A DNA stretch of 64,000 nucleotides, from NCBI RefSeq assembly GCF_009760925.1, contig NZ_VRLV01000004.1:188308-252307 (forward strand), read 5' to 3'. This document shows, piece after piece, positions 63,170-64,000 of this stretch. Positions within the stretch are counted from its first letter, which is position 1; each line of letters begins with the position of its first letter. The DNA is from Nonomuraea typhae (lineage in GTDB: Bacteria; Actinomycetota; Actinomycetes; Streptosporangiales; Streptosporangiaceae). The notes below the pieces were generated by a model. The model was not told the origin of the DNA and ran no database searches. It saw nothing but the letters and a program-made list of their open reading frames with translations. The position numbers and the translations under genes are program-made.

Positions 63170-64000
63170 ATGAACACGCCCCCATCGCCCCCTGGAGCGG
63201 AGCCGGCTGACGGGACCGTCGCCCTGGAACGGACTGCCGCATCCGCCATCCGGATCGGCGCTCTCGTGCCGCTGAGCCGGCCCGGTTGGGTGGAGGCAGG
63301 CCGGCACCTGCTGGCTGGACTCGAGCTGGCCGTTCGCGAGGTCAATGACGCCGGTGGGATCGCCGGAAGTCCGCTCGAACTGGTGGTTCGGGACACCGCG
63401 GCTGATCCAGAGCGGGCCGCGGCAGCCGTGGACGAACTGGCTCACCTGGGCGTGGCCGCCCTGGCGGGGGAGTATCACAGCGTCGTCGCTCGCGCCGTGG
63501 CCGCCAGGGCCGACGCCCTCGGCCTGCCGTACCTTTGCTCGTCAGCGGTCCTCGACACGCTCACCGAACAGTCGACGGAATGGATCGCGCGCCTCGCCCC
63601 GCCGCAGTCCCGCGGCTGGCAGACCTACGCGGACTTCCTCCTCGGCACGGGCCACAGCCGAATCGCCGTAGCAACCCAGCCGAGCGTCTACTGGGCGTCA
63701 GGGGCGCGCATCCTACGGGACCACCTCACTCCCCGCGGCGGCACCGTCATCGAACTCGACATGAGCACGCTCACCCCCACAACCGTGTGCGACGAGGTAG
63801 CCGGCAGTGGTGCGACAGCCCTCCTCCTTCTGGTCGGCCATCCTGAGCCGGCCACGTCGATCGTCAAGGCCGCCCGGGCCGACCAGCGCCTCGCCACGAT
63901 CTTGATCGGTGCTCCGGCCGGGCAGCCGGAGTTCGCCGAGTGGGCGACGCTGCTGGGCGGCGAGGGGGCCGCCGTGCCGTTCTTGCGCTACCTGCCCGAG
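63170..64000 (+). CDS. Periplasmic-binding-fold protein (ABC substrate-binding/receptor type), truncated by window end
   Basis: 277 codons from ATG 63170, open to the window end. After a short Pro-rich N-terminus (MNTPPSPPGAEPADG) comes IRIGALVPLSRPGWVEAGRHLLAGLELAVREVNDAGGIAGSPLELVVRDTAADPERAAAAVDELAHLGVAALAGEYHS, the start of a branched-chain amino acid-type (Leu/Ile/Val) binding fold. No signal peptide or lipobox is visible, which is unusual for a transporter component, so it may be a cytoplasmic ligand sensor. Ends beyond the window. Confidence 0.8.
   Translation, partial: MNTPPSPPGAEPADGTVALERTAASAIRIGALVPLSRPGWVEAGRHLLAGLELAVREVNDAGGIAGSPLELVVRDTAADPERAAAAVDELAHLGVAALAGEYHSVVARAVAARADALGLPYLCSSAVLDTLTEQSTEWIARLAPPQSRGWQTYADFLLGTGHSRIAVATQPSVYWASGARILRDHLTPRGGTVIELDMSTLTPTTVCDEVAGSGATALLLLVGHPEPATSIVKAARADQRLATILIGAPAGQPEFAEWATLLGGEGAAVPFLRYLPE

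Overview
The window is high-GC actinomycete chromosome (Actinomycetota; probably Streptomyces/Streptosporangium-like, inferred from gene order and codon use) interrupted by one complete integrative element. Backbone genes follow an order familiar from actinomycetes: rny, the glutamate ABC transporter gluABCD, miaB, a LigB-fold protein, miaA, dapF and later hflX, with many 4-bp stop/start overlaps.

Layout. 1-722 is the 5' part of a tyrosine integrase that runs off the left edge. 1174-10565 holds rny, a TetR regulator with two tandem operators controlling a divergent two-gene oxidoreductase operon, an S9 peptidase, and gluABCD on the minus strand. 10703-22955 holds miaB, two divergent proline-rich membrane proteins, a PEP-mutase-family protein, rnz/ogt head to head, a small antitoxin-like protein, miaA-dapF, a 758-aa helical-repeat protein, an SDR and a cupin. 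23195-24763 holds a VapBC toxin-antitoxin pair with a palindromic operator, and a nucleotidyltransferase. 24944-31867 is a demethylation operon: dimethylglycine oxidase, then sarcosine oxidase soxB-soxD and a fused soxA-soxG. Together these should convert dimethylglycine via sarcosine to glycine and pass one-carbon units to tetrahydrofolate. 31827-39539 holds an ECF sigma factor with its membrane partner, a secreted HNH lipoprotein, a PepSY protein, an OmpR-type two-component system and an unusual HEXXH protein.

40272-49437 is an integrated element of about 9.2 kb, flanked by a perfect 19-bp direct repeat that contains the start codon of an IclR regulator. From left to right it carries integrase, a ribbon-helix-helix protein, excisionase, a large dyad with TGAGAC repeats (candidate transfer locus), a TraB/FtsK-type DNA translocase, and a run of overlapping small transfer-associated genes. 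These are followed by two GntR regulators with palindromic operators, three uncharacterised cargo genes and a strong terminator. I see no replication initiator. The element appears to be a small actinomycete integrative and conjugative element (AICE) or a remnant of one. It separated the iclR gene from the VOC-family gene that was its divergent neighbour.

49479-56385 holds the VOC protein and a glyoxylate operon on the minus strand: malate synthase, glcD, glcE, glcF and a second IclR regulator, with a TTTCCA-N5-TGGAAA operator before malate synthase. 56532-64000 holds a DUF4097 lipoprotein, hflX, hutI, degV, holA and the start of a periplasmic-binding-fold protein. Two tandem-repeat arrays (about 31-bp and 15-bp units) lie on either side of holA.

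All functions come from reading motifs and recalling families; no database search was possible.
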